DNA from: Jaltomata sinuosa
Taxonomy: Eukaryota > Streptophyta > Magnoliopsida > Solanales > Solanaceae
Assembly: GCA_003996215.1 (NCBI GenBank)
Contig: QJPP01001800.1
Span: 248,001 to 312,000 of the forward strand
Reading direction: 5' to 3'
DNA length: 64,000 nt
The notes beneath the pieces are model-generated. The model saw only the letters and a list, made by a program, of their open reading frames with translations, was not told the origin of the DNA and searched no databases. Position numbers and translations under genes: made by a program. Shown here piece after piece: positions 1 to 12,099 of the stretch (its first letter is position 1; every line of letters begins with the position of its first letter).

Positions 1-998
1 GATGTACCATCAATGCTCATGAACCATTTTCTAAAACCAAGGTTCATGAGTAGTATGAAGATCCGGGGTATGAACAAGTTATGAACAAGTTTCGACATCT
101 AGATATGTCACATGTATGTGACCCTAATGTTATATATATATATACATATATGTTTTGGGAGTAGTATTTAGCACCGAGTTGGACTGGGTAAGAGTACCCT
201 TAGTCCCAGAACAATGTGCCACTGTAGGTGCCCTTTGTGGCTTATTATGACAAGATCTTGGTATGACGTGGTTCTAACTTTGGCCGGTTAGGACAGCCCT
301 TTTAGTGGGGTTCCATGACACTGGACTCCATGTAGCTCAGCATGGTTTAATGTCAGTTAAGAGAAAATCCTGCCTGTTTATTTTCAAACTATGAAGTTAT
401 ATGATACTCTACTTTGAACTTAAGTTTTTTTTTCTTTTTTTTTTTCATGTATTATGTCTCTTATCTTAATACTTATTCATGTCCTTTCTTTATATAACAA
501 GTCCTTTTAAGTATGTTTTAATGGTTTTATCATGTTCATGCATCGCTCTCATACTTGGTACATCCTATATTACTGACGCATATCTTGCTCTGCATCCTTT
601 GATGATGAAGATTCAGGTATTCCTTATCAGACCTGTGGCTAGATCTTCCAGGACACTTTCTGTCAGCTGTTGGTGAGTCCTCTTAGATCGAGGACTAGTT
701 AGGTTCTTAGTCAGCATTAGTTATTGTATTTTCTACACTTTAAGTTAGCCAGGGTTTTGTCCTAGCAACTCATTATGTCATGAGTAGAGGCTTTTCAGAC
801 ATTGACAGCTTTTGAGCCTCTTTCTAGATTTTGTATTCCTATTTGACTTGATTATCCATTTATGTTATTCTGGATTTATCTATTATGCTTCTTCTTATCT
901 TTTGTTATGATTGAGAATGTTATAACCAAAGGTTAGCTTGGGGAACTTATGGTCCCAAATCTTGTGTTACGTCTAAGGGGTAACCTCGGGGCATGAAA
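1..998 (+). repeat. Element A 5' LTR, 3' part only
   Basis: This is the downstream half of the 5' LTR and aligns with 4818-5690. It carries a short TA microsatellite near 131-150 and a T-rich run near 425-446. The LTR end is placed just before the primer binding site at 1002. The promoter and splice-donor-like site that the 3' LTR shows lie upstream of the window in this copy. Confidence 0.85.
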
Positions 999-1001
999 AA
1001 C

Positions 1002-1014
1002 TTAGTATCAGAGC
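1002..1014 (+). other. Primer binding site of element A
   Basis: TTAGTATCAGAGC sits directly after the LTR end. It differs slightly from TGGTATCAGAGC, the site complementary to the 3' end of plant initiator tRNA-Met that Ty3/gypsy elements commonly use to prime minus-strand DNA synthesis. Confidence 0.8.
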
Positions 1015-1209
1015 CTCATATTCAAGAGTCCTAGGGTGTCTCAAAGCCGCATCAAGTAGAGTTTCTTTCATGAGTGTGAAGTGCACCACACATATGAGAG
1101 GGAGGCTATGAGGTGTTTAAGGAAAAACTTCACTTCTTCATGTTCACTATCGTGTGATAGAGTTTGACTCTACTTACCTTTCTAATCCGTTCCTTACGTA
1201 TTTCAGATA

Positions 1210-1640
1210 ATGTCTCCATGAAGAAACCCCACAAGGAATGCTAATCCAACCACTATAGTTCATGAGGTTACAAATGCAGAATTTTGTGAAGCCATCTGTA
1301 TGTTGGCTCAAGCCATGACAGCTGAGTTGAATGAGAAAGAGAAACTAAAGAAGAGGGGGAGAAAGAACAAAAAGACCAGAACATGGAACCAATCATCTTT
1401 TCAACAGAGGTCATCCGGACCAACCCCATCTTCAGTTAGCACACCTGCCCTAGATTCTCAGTCTTGTCACCATAGGGCTACGAGATATTAAGGTACCCTC
1501 ATTGTAGTAGTTGCGGTAAGCTCCATCTAGGTGAGTGTGTTGCAGGCAATGAGGGGTGTTTTAGGTGTGGTCAGTTAGGCCGTAGGATCAGGAATTGCCT
1601 CTCATCTAAGCAAATCAACTGTGGTGTTCAGCTACAAAAC
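1210..1640 (+). pseudogene. Element A gag remnant (capsid/nucleocapsid), deleted and frameshifted
   Basis: The start ATG at 1210 follows a pyrimidine-rich TTTCAG at 1201-1206. Codon 4 is already a stop. The N-terminal stretch with EVTNAEFCEAI is typical of this gag type. It then jumps to the C-terminal linker (QQRSSGPTPSS), so the central capsid domain is deleted. A frameshift near 1489 leads into the nucleocapsid. There the first knuckle is CSSCGKLHLGEC and the second is CFRCGQLGRRIRNC, with the zinc-binding His of the second replaced by Arg. In a working element this protein would package the RNA in cytoplasmic particles. Confidence 0.8.
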
Positions 1641-3723
1641 CGATTCCCTTCATTGCCTAGCCAGTTGAGTCACAGTATTCCTCCAGAAGTTGAATCAGGT
1701 ACGTCACTAGATTTTCTTCCTTTATGCACCTATAGCCCCCGGACCCCTATTCTTGTTTGATTGTGAGTTGTCTTGACCTATAATAGAGTGGGGATAGGAG
1801 GGTTGAGGCCTATACTCTTAGGTTTATGAGGGTCTTAGTCTATATAAGGAAGTGGATATTCGTGCTAGGTTCTGAAGTAGTGTATGTCCTGTTAGGGTAA
1901 AACGATCATAGTTCCTTCGAGAGGTTGGTGAGAGGTCCATATGCTTAGGAGGGTAGCATGAACCTAAGGGGGAGATGGTGGATTATAGAATCGGTCAAAT
2001 TTTGGAGACTCAGGCAGCGATGCTTGCACGTTAGAACAATGTCAAGAGGGGAGGCAGAAGATTATTTCCATCCTAGCATCCTAATTATACTTCTGCCATT
2101 ATGATGAGTTTTGCATGCCTTGTGTGTCGGCGCCATGGTCCTATTTCAGATTCACGCTCATGTTCAGATTCTAGAATGGCAAGTGATTGCTTCAGACAAC
2201 GATTCTACTCTTATCCTGTGATTCTATAAATTCTAGCTTTATGCCCTGAGGTTTGTTATCTACGTAAATTCATATCGCTCAGTATGCTCGGTCCATTTTC
2301 TCAGTTCATTCTTCAGACATACCTCTATGGCTAATCCAATCATGTTACGTTATTTATATATTCTGAACTGATTCTTGCAACCGTTCGCGCTTATGATTTC
2401 CTTGCTCTAAAGCCCTTGACCTTTGCCTTTGATGACGAGTTGATCCCCACAATTCATGTCTTATATGCCCAGTAAGAGAAATACTCATGCCTATTATGCT
2501 CAACTCTCCAAGCCTCACCTTGAGTGGCTTGATCACGCTAAGTGTAAGTCAAGATCAATCTATAATCCTTCACTCATGACACTCCTTCTCCCGTGCTTTT
2601 CTTTTAATGATTCTGGTTTATGTTGTGATAAGCATTAAGAGAGAAGGACTTGTAGTAGCCTAGCTGGGAGGTAGCAAATTCCTTTTCCTTGTTTGTGTAC
2701 TTGTTCCACCTTGACTTCTAGGTGTGGGGGAATTATGAGATAAGAATTATTCATGCGAAATAGTTAGATGAGGAATTCTAGTATATCCCTCCGTAGAAGT
2801 TCTTGAATTTACGACTCCTAGTTATGATAGGGAAGAGGAGAGAAGTCTTAAATAGGGTAAGCTACGAAACCGTAAGGTGACCATAGTTATAAACTTGAAT
2901 ACCATGATAGGATACAAGTGGATATTTGTTTTACGCAACTAGTTACCCTTTGGTTGGGAGCCCTAGGATAGTCGGTTGTTGTGATAAGATGGGATACTAT
3001 CCTTAGAAGATTTTCTAGATACAAGAGATCTGGTCGAGATAGGTTGAACATAGAGAATTAGGTAGTTAGAATCAGACCTTAGTACCTTTATGTGCGCTGT
3101 TGAGGTTGTTAGTTGCAAATGGTAGGAGTGGTATTCAGAAGAGAATACTTTTCCCGTATATATACTTCTCTCAGTTTGGTGTCCCTATTCGTTAATAACG
3201 ATTTCTAGAGTATGTTTGTTCTTTATGAGTTTGAGCTGAGTTCCTACTCTCATCCCAGACCAGTTATCTTGTTGGATATCCAGTTCATGTCCTGTTGGTT
3301 TTTCTTACATTCTAAGCATGCATACGTGTCTCATGAATCCAGCTCAGTTTTTATTTCAATCAGAAGTTGGTTACCACGATAGTACTTCAGCTTTTACAAC
3401 TCAGTTGAAGGAGCTACTTGGGAAGCAGAATCATCCATGAAGACCAAGTACCCTCATCCTTTCCCCTTCCGATCCAGTTTAAGCTTGAGGTAGTAGTTCT
3501 ATCCTTAGAATGTCCGTACGAATCTACTCCATCAGTTTACCTCATGATCTTAGCATGCATTCAAGGTTTCGAAGTTGATTCAATCATGTTTTAAGTTGAG
3601 AATTCCAGTTTCATGTTTACTCTTCAGTTTCATGCTTTGGTTGTTGTTTGGTGTGGCTGTTTTCTCTCCAGTTTTTCTTGCTTAGTCTTCATTCGAGGAT
3701 GAATGATCCCAAGGGAGAGATAT
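1641..3723 (+). other. Element A internal remainder, no recognisable pol
   Basis: About 2 kb between gag and the 3' LTR. I find no reverse transcriptase, integrase or protease motif in any frame, and ORFs stay at or below about 60 codons. A stretch near 3333-3410 resembles 21253-21330 in element C, which suggests a conserved non-coding tail shared by both families. A purine run at 3711-3720 (AAGGGAGAGA) just before the LTR is the likely polypurine tract for plus-strand priming. Confidence 0.6.
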
Positions 3724-5696
3724 TGTAACACCTCGGAAATTGAACCAACTTTCTAAGTTGATATCTCTGAAAATTTTCATGTTCCCAGGAGTTATCGGTC
3801 AAAACCATGGATCATGGTTCAGTCTATTGCCCATACTATCCACTCGTAGAGTCAGATCAGAGGGTTGACAAGTTTCCCAGGTTTCACGACTTGGTTCTAT
3901 GGCCCATCTTTCAAATGACAGACCATCCTGTTAATTCGTAGAAATTAATTAGAGGACTGCATGGTTTCCTAAAACTACGGCTCATGTCCACGAGCCGTCA
4001 TTCAAATGATGAGTCATCCTATCGACCCGTGGTTTGCCTTTTGCAGCCTAGTTAATTGTCCAGGATCTACGAGTGGAAACCATGAACCGTGGTTCAGTCT
4101 ATGGTTCGTGATTTCCATCTGTGGTCCATGAAAGTCAACTTTTTCTAGATTTTTCCAAGTTTTAGTGCAGGGGTATTTTTGTAATTTCCCACTCTTTTAA
4201 CTCCTATAGTAAGTCGTTTTAAGCCTATTTAGGAGGATTTTTATTCCCACTTGGCCTAAGTTCTCTCCCATTTTTTCAATCAACTTCCAAAAGAAGAAAA
4301 GGAGTTCTTCTCAAGCTTTAAGTTAGAGTTTCAAGCTCCATGTTCAAGCCTCCTCTTCTTTTCAATTTCAAGTGGGTTAGCTTCAATCAAGGTATGTGGG
4401 TATTCAAGAATGGGTTCCTTTCATCCTTGTGGACAAACCCTAAATCTTTATTTTAATTTCATGAACTTTCAAATTACGGTTCTTACCCAATTCTTATGGG
4501 TTTTGCTATATTGCCTTCTCATGATTTTATTATGAAATTACTACTAAAATGCATGATTCTGCATGGGTTTTTACATATGAACTCCTATTTTGAATTGAAG
4601 GCTAATTATGGTAAATCCTACATGCATGGTTTGATTTTAAAAAATTGGGAAATTGATAACATGTATTCTCTTGAAGTTTTCAAGCAAGTACATGCCTAGT
4701 TCATATGTTCTATGAAAATGTATGTATTATGAAATTGAACCAGAGGCATGCAAAGTTTTACAAGTCATGAAGTACGCAAATTTCACAAGTTATGAAGTAT
4801 TATGCAAGACAAGACACCCGATGTACCATCAATGCTCATGAACCATTTTCTAAAACCAAGGTTCGTGAGTAGTATGAAGATCCAAGGTATGAACAAGTTA
4901 TGAACAAGTTTCGACATCTTGATATGTCACATGTATGTGAGCCTCATGTCATATATATATACATATGTTTTGAGAGTAGTATTTAGCATCGAGTTGGACT
5001 GGGTGAGAGTACCCTTAGTCCCACAACTACGTGCCACCATAGGTGCCCTCTATGGATTATTATGACAGGATCCTGGTACAACATTGTTCTAACTTTTTCC
5101 AGTTAGGACATCCCTTTCAGTGGGGGTACATGACACTGGATTCCATATATCTCAGCATGGTTTAATGTACGTTAAGAGAAACTCCCGCATGTTTATTTTC
5201 AAACTATGAAGTTATATGATACTCTACTTTGAACTTAAGTTTTTTTTCTTTTTTTTCATATCTTATGTCTCTTATCTTAATACTTATTCATGTCCTTTCT
5301 TTATGTAACAATTTATTTTAAGTATGTTTTAACAATTTGTATCATGTTCATGCATCGCTCTCATACTCAGTACATCCTATAGTACTAACGCATATCTTGC
5401 GTTGCATCCTTTGATGATGCAAATTCAGGTGTTCTTTCTTAGACCTGTGGCTAGATCTTCCAGGCCACTTTCTGTCATCTATTCATGAGTCCTCTTAGAT
5501 CGAGGACTAGTTAGGTTCTTAGTCAGTGTTAGTTATTGTATTTTCTGCACTTTGAGTTAGCTAGGGTCTTGTCCTAGCAACTCTTTATGTCATGAGTACA
5601 GGCTTTTCAGACATAGACAACTTTTGAGTTTCTTTCTGGATTTTGTATTCCTATTTGACTTGATTATCCGTTTATGTGATTTTGGGTTTATCTAAA
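3724..5696 (+). repeat. Element A 3' LTR, 3' end truncated
   Basis: Starts TGTAACACCTCGG right after the polypurine tract. The upstream third (about 3804-4135) holds repeated words built on ATGGTTC and CCGTGG, including two related blocks about 92 bp apart (near 3910 and 4002). A splice-donor-like CAAGGTATGT is at 4388-4397. Homology with the 5' LTR runs to about 5696 and then switches abruptly to a reversed gag of element F. Confidence 0.85.
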
Positions 5697-6048
5697 AACT
5701 GCAATGAATACCTGGACAGTAAGTGAAATCGGGCCTCATAGGCTATAATAGAAGAACTGACCTACTCAATACTAGTAAACTCATCCCTTCTCTTATCTCT
5801 CAAAGTATAAGGGAAGTACTTCTCTATAAAGACAGAATAGAACTGAGTCCACGAAAACTAAGGTGACCCAACTGGTCTACACTCCAAATAAATTCTCCAC
5901 CATAACTTTGCATCCCCATGCAACATGAAAGTAAAAAACTCAACTCCATATATCTCTACTTATCCTATTATATGGAGCCTTTCATGACAATTAATGATGA
6001 ACTCATAAGCCTCCTAAGTCTTGGTACCATAGAAAACTGGAGGATTCA
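5697..6048 (-). pseudogene. Element F gag, central/C-terminal capsid part
   Basis: The minus-strand translation shows a Ty3-type capsid: MNPPVFYGT at the start, then NCHERLH, GDAKLWWR, SWTQFYSVFIEKY and YEARFHLLSRY near the end. These are landmarks of the retrotransposon gag domain. In-frame stops occur at least three times, for example directly after YGTKT. The 5' half of the same gene lies at 34932-35440, beyond element C. The capsid ends abruptly at the junction with element A, and no nucleocapsid remains. Confidence 0.85.
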
Positions 6049-7965
6049 TGTAACACCCCAAAAACTCTAAGCTAAGACCCAAACCATTTCAATGAGTGTA
6101 ATGATCATTTCACTAGTGTGGTGAGTGATTTTGATGCGAATCATGTTTATAAGAAACTTCTATCATCAAGTTAAGTTGAAAGCATCCCTATCGATTAAAT
6201 TCTCATTTAAGATTCTGCTAGGATCAACATCAAATAATCATAAGTACTAGAATATAATGAGTTAGGTGGCCAAGTACCAACTAAATTAAATATCTTAGAG
6301 TTTTCTTTGCAATGCCACTGACCGTGCAATAATACGAGTCCAGAGTAAAAAGTTATGATCATTTTTGTTTTGACTAATAGTCGAGAAATCAAGTGCGAAA
6401 TGACATGCGAGCTGCAAATGCCCGCATGTGATCGCATATCCAAATGCATATGGGGAAAAATCGTCCAAATTTCTGGAAATCAAGTGCAAACCACATGCGA
6501 GCCGCGAGTCCACACATGCCGGCGCATGTCCAATCACAAGTGGGCCGATGATGACCTTTTTAAGTCAAGTCTAATCTAATTTTTTTTCATTATTTAGCCA
6601 TTCTTTCAAACCTAGAATGTGTTTTCTCTCCTCCTATCCTCAACCTTTATCAAGGTAAGTCCTTCTCTAAGGATTTTAAGTTATCCAAATTAAATTTCAT
6701 CATCAAATTTCAAATTGTTGATAGAAATCCTAACCCTTTACCATATGATTTTAACAAAGGAATTCAAGAACTTCAAGAAGAGATTTCTTGATCATTCTTC
6801 ATCCAAGTTAGGGTTTCTAAAATTCAGGCTCCAAACCCAAGGATTTCACCAAGGATCTTGATTTAGGGTATGTGTGATTTCATTGAGGGTTTCCTTTCAT
6901 TCTCATGCCCTATGTTTCAGATTTCAGTATTATTTTTACAAGTAATGATTCTAGGGTTCTTACCCAAGCTTGTGTTTTTCTATGAATTTGATTTCTTGAT
7001 GATTCTACATGACTATTATCCTTGTTAGAATAATTTTTAAATGAATTCCTGCAAATAGATTTCAAAAACTAAGATTTTTGGGAGAAGCAAATTTTAGCCT
7101 AATTTTACACTTAGAATTTAGCTTTTCCTTCAAAATTCAATTCAGCTTGTCAGCATGAAGTCTAAATAAGTTTAAGTTTTCTCATGATGATTTTGATTAT
7201 GGATTTTGATTCCAAAAAAGTATGCATGATTTTTGACCAAGTTATTTAGTACAAAAGAACTATGCATGATTTAGCATGCTTTCAGAGTTAGCATCAGCTT
7301 TCATTCTCAGAATATCAGTATTTTTGAGCCATCCAGTATATCAGCTTATATTCAGTTGGGAGTAGTACTTAGCACCGAGCGTACAAGGGGATGAAGGCTC
7401 ACTTGTTAGTTTAGGCTGAGACCTTTAGTAGAATTCCCTAAGTCCGAGAACTACGGTGGTACCGTATGTTCCGAAGGGTCACCCCTTAGATCAGGCTTGA
7501 CACCTTAGTACTCTTGGACATCAGATTAGTGGATACATACCAGTAAATATTTGTACCCTTCGCAAGGTATGAACACCCTCCCAACCAGGGTTACAAGTTG
7601 GTCCCATAGTTTACTCAACTTGGGGTATGTCGGTTAACAGTAGCTCCCATATTTGAGACTCAATTAGTGCATGACCTTGTAGTCAATTATTAAGTTTAGT
7701 ATTGTTCAATGACATGTCTATAAACTTGGTCATTGCATCAGTTTACTTATTTCAGTATTTTTAGCATTCTCAGTAGAAAAAACTCCCCTTAGGATTTACC
7801 TTAAACATGACTTTTGGCATGACTAATGGTTTTCAGCTCAGTTACACTATTTCCTAACTCATAAAAATAATTCATCTTTTAGTCTATGGTTATCTAAGTA
7901 ACAATTTTATGTATGTTTAAATATCATAATCTTATAGTTGTAGTTTAGAAACATGATTTACACCC
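6049..7965 (+). repeat. Element C 5' LTR, first part
   Basis: Begins TGTAACACCCC after the ATTCA duplication. At 6384-6545 there are two related units 92 bp apart, each opening with GAAATCAAGTGCG and holding CATGCGAGC words. A strong splice-donor-like CAAGGTAAGT is at 6651-6660. A stretch near 7355-7470 (GGGAGTAGTACTTAGCACC) is shared with element A's LTR. Element B interrupts the LTR at 7966. Confidence 0.85.
6651..6660 (+). promoter_or_regulatory. Splice-donor-like site in element C LTR
   Basis: CAAGGTAAGT is a near-ideal plant 5' splice site and is kept unchanged in the 3' LTR at 21913-21922 despite heavy divergence around it. Confidence 0.4.
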
Positions 7966-10530
7966 TGTCACGACCCGATTCCTCGGTCATGATGGCGCCT
8001 ACAACCCCCAGTAGGCGAACCAATCCCCGTATCCCAGAACGATCAGTAATGGGCTACTATCTAATGATTTAAGCGGAAGAACAGTTTAATAAATGGAATT
8101 AAGGGAACAAGATGAAGTAAATAGATAACAGGAACATGTACATACATATGTGGAAGCTAAACCAAACCCAAAACCTGGTATCATAGTATAGAGCCGGAAC
8201 TACATATAAGGAGTACGAAGCATCCAAAACCATATATACAATATATCTCTGAGTAGTAGCAGAGTACGTAGTACAAACAATAAACTAAAGCTAAGCTCCG
8301 GTGAGCAAGAGCTCACCCTCAGTATGGATAGGTCCAAAATCTCGATGCACGAGTCTCCCACGAGCTAGCGGCGATGGCTCACACTAGGATCTGCACCATA
8401 AGATGCATAGTGTAGTATGAGCACCAAATGTGAAGCATAAGGTACCCAGTAGGTATCATAGGCCGACTGGGAACATATAAGATAAAAGCGTAGTAATAGA
8501 CAGAATAGAAACAAGTAGTCACAAAAATCTACAAAAAAGCACACAGGAACTATCCCAGAGGGAAGACAACAGAAACAACATACAAGGATAGCAAAGACAG
8601 TATATACACAACAGGCACAGGTGAAAGGAAGAAATGATGCACGCACCTGGGGTCCTTGCAATAATAGTATATACATAACAAGTTTCAGCAGTGGATGGAA
8701 TACCGGTAACATCAAGTACAAGGGAAGGGAGGAGAGGAATAAGGATAGGCATGCTCAGAAAACAAGAATTAATAACCATATTAATCATACCAATTTGAAG
8801 TCAAAAACTAACAACCTCACAGTGTCCAATCTAATAAATATAATCGTAACAGGGGATAATACCACGATAAAGTAAGAAGAGCCTACCTACAGTCCCCCGG
8901 CCACCCATACAATCGAGGACGTTTATCCGGTGAAGGTCTATGGTGCCAAGCTAATAACCCAACCCAAGGATGTCAGTTAGTACAATTTTATCTGATATAT
9001 GCTAAGTCTAGGGAGTTCAGACTGTAACCTACCTGTCGTCTGACAACAATCTTCTGGGACAATGATATCCAAGCCTGAATCACTCTAAGAAACCCCGAAT
9101 GATGATCAAACTATAAAAAACATAAATAATACATTAAAATGAGTCAAACGATACCCATAATGCTACAATTGTAGCCGGGTCGAAATCTGGTCCAAAAGTA
9201 GGCCCGGGGGGTCCACAATCCAAAACCAAAAATGGAAAGAAGCTCGATGACCACAATGATGCCAAGATGACATGCTCCAAAAATGAGCAATTTTGGCCAA
9301 GGGTAAAACTCCAAAATAACCCGCTCAAGAGGGGATTTAAAGAAGGAATTTTAAGAACAAAAATCGGAATCTGAGCAAGGAAGCATACCAAAACAAGATC
9401 AACACTCCAAGGAAATGAAATCATGGAGTTTATGGGACATGTAACTCCAAGAAGGCATATTCTTCAAGGGGAAACCAAGAACTTAGAATTATAGCCATGG
9501 AGGTTCAACAATGGAGGAAAAAGGGAAGTATTGGGGAAGAAGACTTACCAATTAAATTAAGGAAATTCTAAGTCTGGGAGTTGTTTAAAGCAACTTAGTA
9601 GAGAGGAAAATGAGTTTTGGACTTGGAATAATGAAGGCACAAAGCTGGAAAATTGAAATGACAAGAGATATATAGTTGATAGCTGCTGGTCAGTCCTATC
9701 ACGCTAAACCTGTGCCATCGCGCTAAGGGAGGGAAGGCGCAAGGCGTGATCATATGCAGAGGGGCACCATCAGCACTAGCCTAGCGCCATCGCGCACAAG
9801 GTCCGACCACAGGCTAGCACGATCGCTTTGCTTTGGCGCCATTGGCGCTGAAGTCCTGCAACTGCACTAAAACCAGCTGCACTAAGAATTTCCATGGGGT
9901 GTTCTGAGCAGAATCAGAACCCTATATTCAAAAACCAATAATGCTAATAGAGTGGAAATGACGTTTCAGACTCAACGCAATCAGCGAAACTTACTTAAGA
10001 GGACATTTCAGAGAAACGTTGACCCAAGTCAATGCTAACTAAAACTAACTAACTAGACAAAATGAGCTCGTCTAACCCGGAACTCGAACCAACCATCTAC
10101 CTAACCCAAACTCAACATTTCGGAGCTAATGGAATCATCGGATTTCGAATCTGATGCTCTGAACCTCAAGCTGACCAAAGTTATACTTTCAACTTAAAAT
10201 GGATTGAAAATTGAAAAAGCAATACAAAACCCACATCAAAAGTTCTCATGCCTCAATTAAAGGTCCAACTAGACCAAACTCAATGCCCCAGAGCTAACAG
10301 AACTGTGAAAATTTGATTCCGAGCATGTTAGCTAAGAATGTTTACTAAAGTCAACAATATTCCAAGTTAAGGCTCTAAAATAGGCAAACAGCCAAAACAA
10401 CCAAATGAACGACCAGGGCACCAGAATACCGGTCCCAACAAGCCATAAGTGACTTGGGGCCTCTTCAGGGAAGCTCTAATAGTACAACGAATGTGCAAAC
10501 GCGAAGATGACCGAAAGGGTCATCACTACA
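7966..10530 (-). repeat. Element B 3' LTR, with about 1 kb internal deletion
   Basis: The plus strand starts TGTCACGACCCGATT and ends near CATCACTACA. It aligns with 15667-19254 but lacks about 1 kb. The homology jumps near 8920 from the part matching about 16598 to the part matching about 17612. The cluster of GCGC and ATCGCGC words is at 9690-9850, next to a minus-strand TATA-like site (ATATATAG near 9667-9674). Confidence 0.85.
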
Positions 10531-10559
10531 TCCGCTACTAAAAAGACTTCTATCCTCGA

Positions 10560-11115
10560 AAGTCTAAAAGAAAGGAGTACCTGAAGGCTCAAACAACTGC
10601 AGATACTGGGCACGCAACTCACTCTAGGTCTCCCAAGTAGCCTCCTCGACCAGACGATGCCTCCACTGAACTTTCACAACCAAAATCTCCCTAGATCTCA
10701 ATCTCCTAATATCTCTTGCCAGAAAAGAAATTGGCTCCTCAACAAAGGATAAACTCTCATCTAACTAGATCGAATCCCAATGCAACATATGAGACTCATC
10801 TGGAATATATCGGCCCAACATCGAGACATGAAAAATGGGATGAACAACTAAAAACATTGGGGGTAAAGCTAACATGCAGGCCATACTACCAACCCTCTGG
10901 AGAATCTCAAATGGCCTAATGAACCTAGGGCTAAGCTTTCCCCGCCGACCAAATCTCATCACGCCCTTCACGAGTGATACTCTAAGAAATACCAAGTCAC
11001 CAACACTGAACTCAAAGGTACGAAGTCTATGATCAACGTAGCTCTTTTGCCTACTCTTGGCTGCTCTAAGTCTATCCTGAATCAAATGAACTCGGTCCAA
11101 GGAATCTCTAAGCAA
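10560..11115 (-). pseudogene. Element B integrase C-terminus: GPY/F module and chromodomain
   Basis: The open stretch 10765-11115 has KSRQKSYVDHR, VGDLVFLRVS, GKLSPRFIRPFEIL and HPIFHVSML. This is the integrase tail, with the usual GPF changed to RPF. After stops at about 10765 the frame continues downstream with SFLARDIRRLRSREILVVK, VQWRHR, VEEATWET and YLQLF. That is the chromodomain of chromoviruses, which is known to direct integration to histone-marked heterochromatin. The domain ends near 10575, about 45 bp before the LTR. Stops occur before and inside it (for example after WET). Confidence 0.85.
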
Positions 11116-11146
11116 ATCTATACTCTTCGGTCTGGACTCTAAACCA

Positions 11147-11960
11147 TTAAACCAACCAATTGCAGCAATTTCTAATGCCTAAAATACAAGGCCACGAAAG
11201 GTGCCATGGCGATGTTTGAATGAAAGCTCTTATTTTAAGCAAACTCGGCCAAAGGCACAAACTTATCCCATGAACCCCCAAAGTCAAGAACACAGGCCCA
11301 AAGCATTTCCTCAAGGACCTGAATAGTCCTCTTGGACTGGCCATATATCTTAGGGTGGAAAGCAGTACTAAGCTGAACCTCTGTACCCAATGATAGAAGC
11401 TGGGACCCCGTGTAACCGAACAACCTCTCAAATGTAAATCTGAGCTAACCTCTCAGCACCGTAGGAAGTCTGAACGAGAAAGAAGTGGGCCAACTTAGTC
11501 ATCAAATCCACAATCACCCAAATGGAATAAAAACCCTGAGAAGTATGAGGCAAACCAACCACGAAATCCATAGTAATCCCTTCCCAATTCGACTCAGTAA
11601 TGGGAAGTCACTGCATCAAACCACCTGGCCTCATGTGCTCGAACTTAACCTGCTGACAGTTCAAGCACTGAGATATGCATTCTGCTACATCCCACTTCAT
11701 ACCGCTCCACCAGTAAAGCTGTCTCAAATCTATATACATCTTTGCTGCGCCAGGATGAATGGAGTATCTAGAACAATGTGCCTTATGAAGTATCAACTGA
11801 ATCAAATATCTAACCCTCGGAACACAAAGTCGACCACCAAACCTCAGAATACCATCAGAACCCAAAGTAGCCCGGTTGGCCTCACCCTGAACTACCAGAT
11901 TACGAAGGTCACACAAACTCTGATCCTTGAACTGTCGGCTTTAAATATGATCAACTAGAG
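11147..11960 (-). pseudogene. Element B integrase: zinc finger and broken DDE core
   Basis: The minus-strand stretch 11608-11916 carries the N-terminal HHCC finger (SIHPGAAKMY, then CISQCLNC). The core follows with ITMDFVVGLP, which holds the first catalytic Asp. The sequence then runs from the RLFGYTGSQLLS region straight to LGTEVQLSTAFHP. About 30 residues that normally contain the second Asp are missing. The usual catalytic Glu in the GQSE motif reads GQSK. Two of three catalytic residues are therefore lost, besides frameshifts near 11430 and 11235. Confidence 0.85.
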
Positions 11961-12099
11961 TAGAATGAACCTCAACATTGGCAAGAACTCTGCTAGGATT
12001 CGAAAAGTCAAGCCTAACCAAATGGTTAGCCAAGGACTGGATGTCCAAGTCCAACAGTTGCTCAGAAAGTGAAAGTGAAGCTAGGCTGCCCATACTCAC

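Larger units (their letters stand above)
1..5696 (+). mobile_element. Element A: Ty3/gypsy-type LTR retrotransposon, decayed, cut at both ends
   Basis: Positions 1 to about 998 match 4818 to about 5690, which identifies them as parts of two direct LTR copies. The 5' LTR is cut by the window edge, and the 3' LTR (from 3724) loses its last 300 or so bases at 5696, where element F begins. Between them lie a primer binding site, a decayed gag and about 2 kb with no recognisable pol. The LTR begins TGTAACACC. Its gag belongs to the same broad type as G. Because both ends are lost, no target duplication can be checked. The LTR copies differ at many positions, so the element is not recent. Confidence 0.85.

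Noticed and set aside
131..150. TA microsatellite and nearby T runs as regulatory signals
   Set aside because: Low-complexity sequence inside an LTR, only partly kept in the other copy.
11485..11958. A 157-codon plus-strand ORF, the longest on that strand near B
   Set aside because: It is the antisense of the integrase region of element B. The minus strand carries the HHCC finger and MDFVVGLP, and the plus translation matches nothing.
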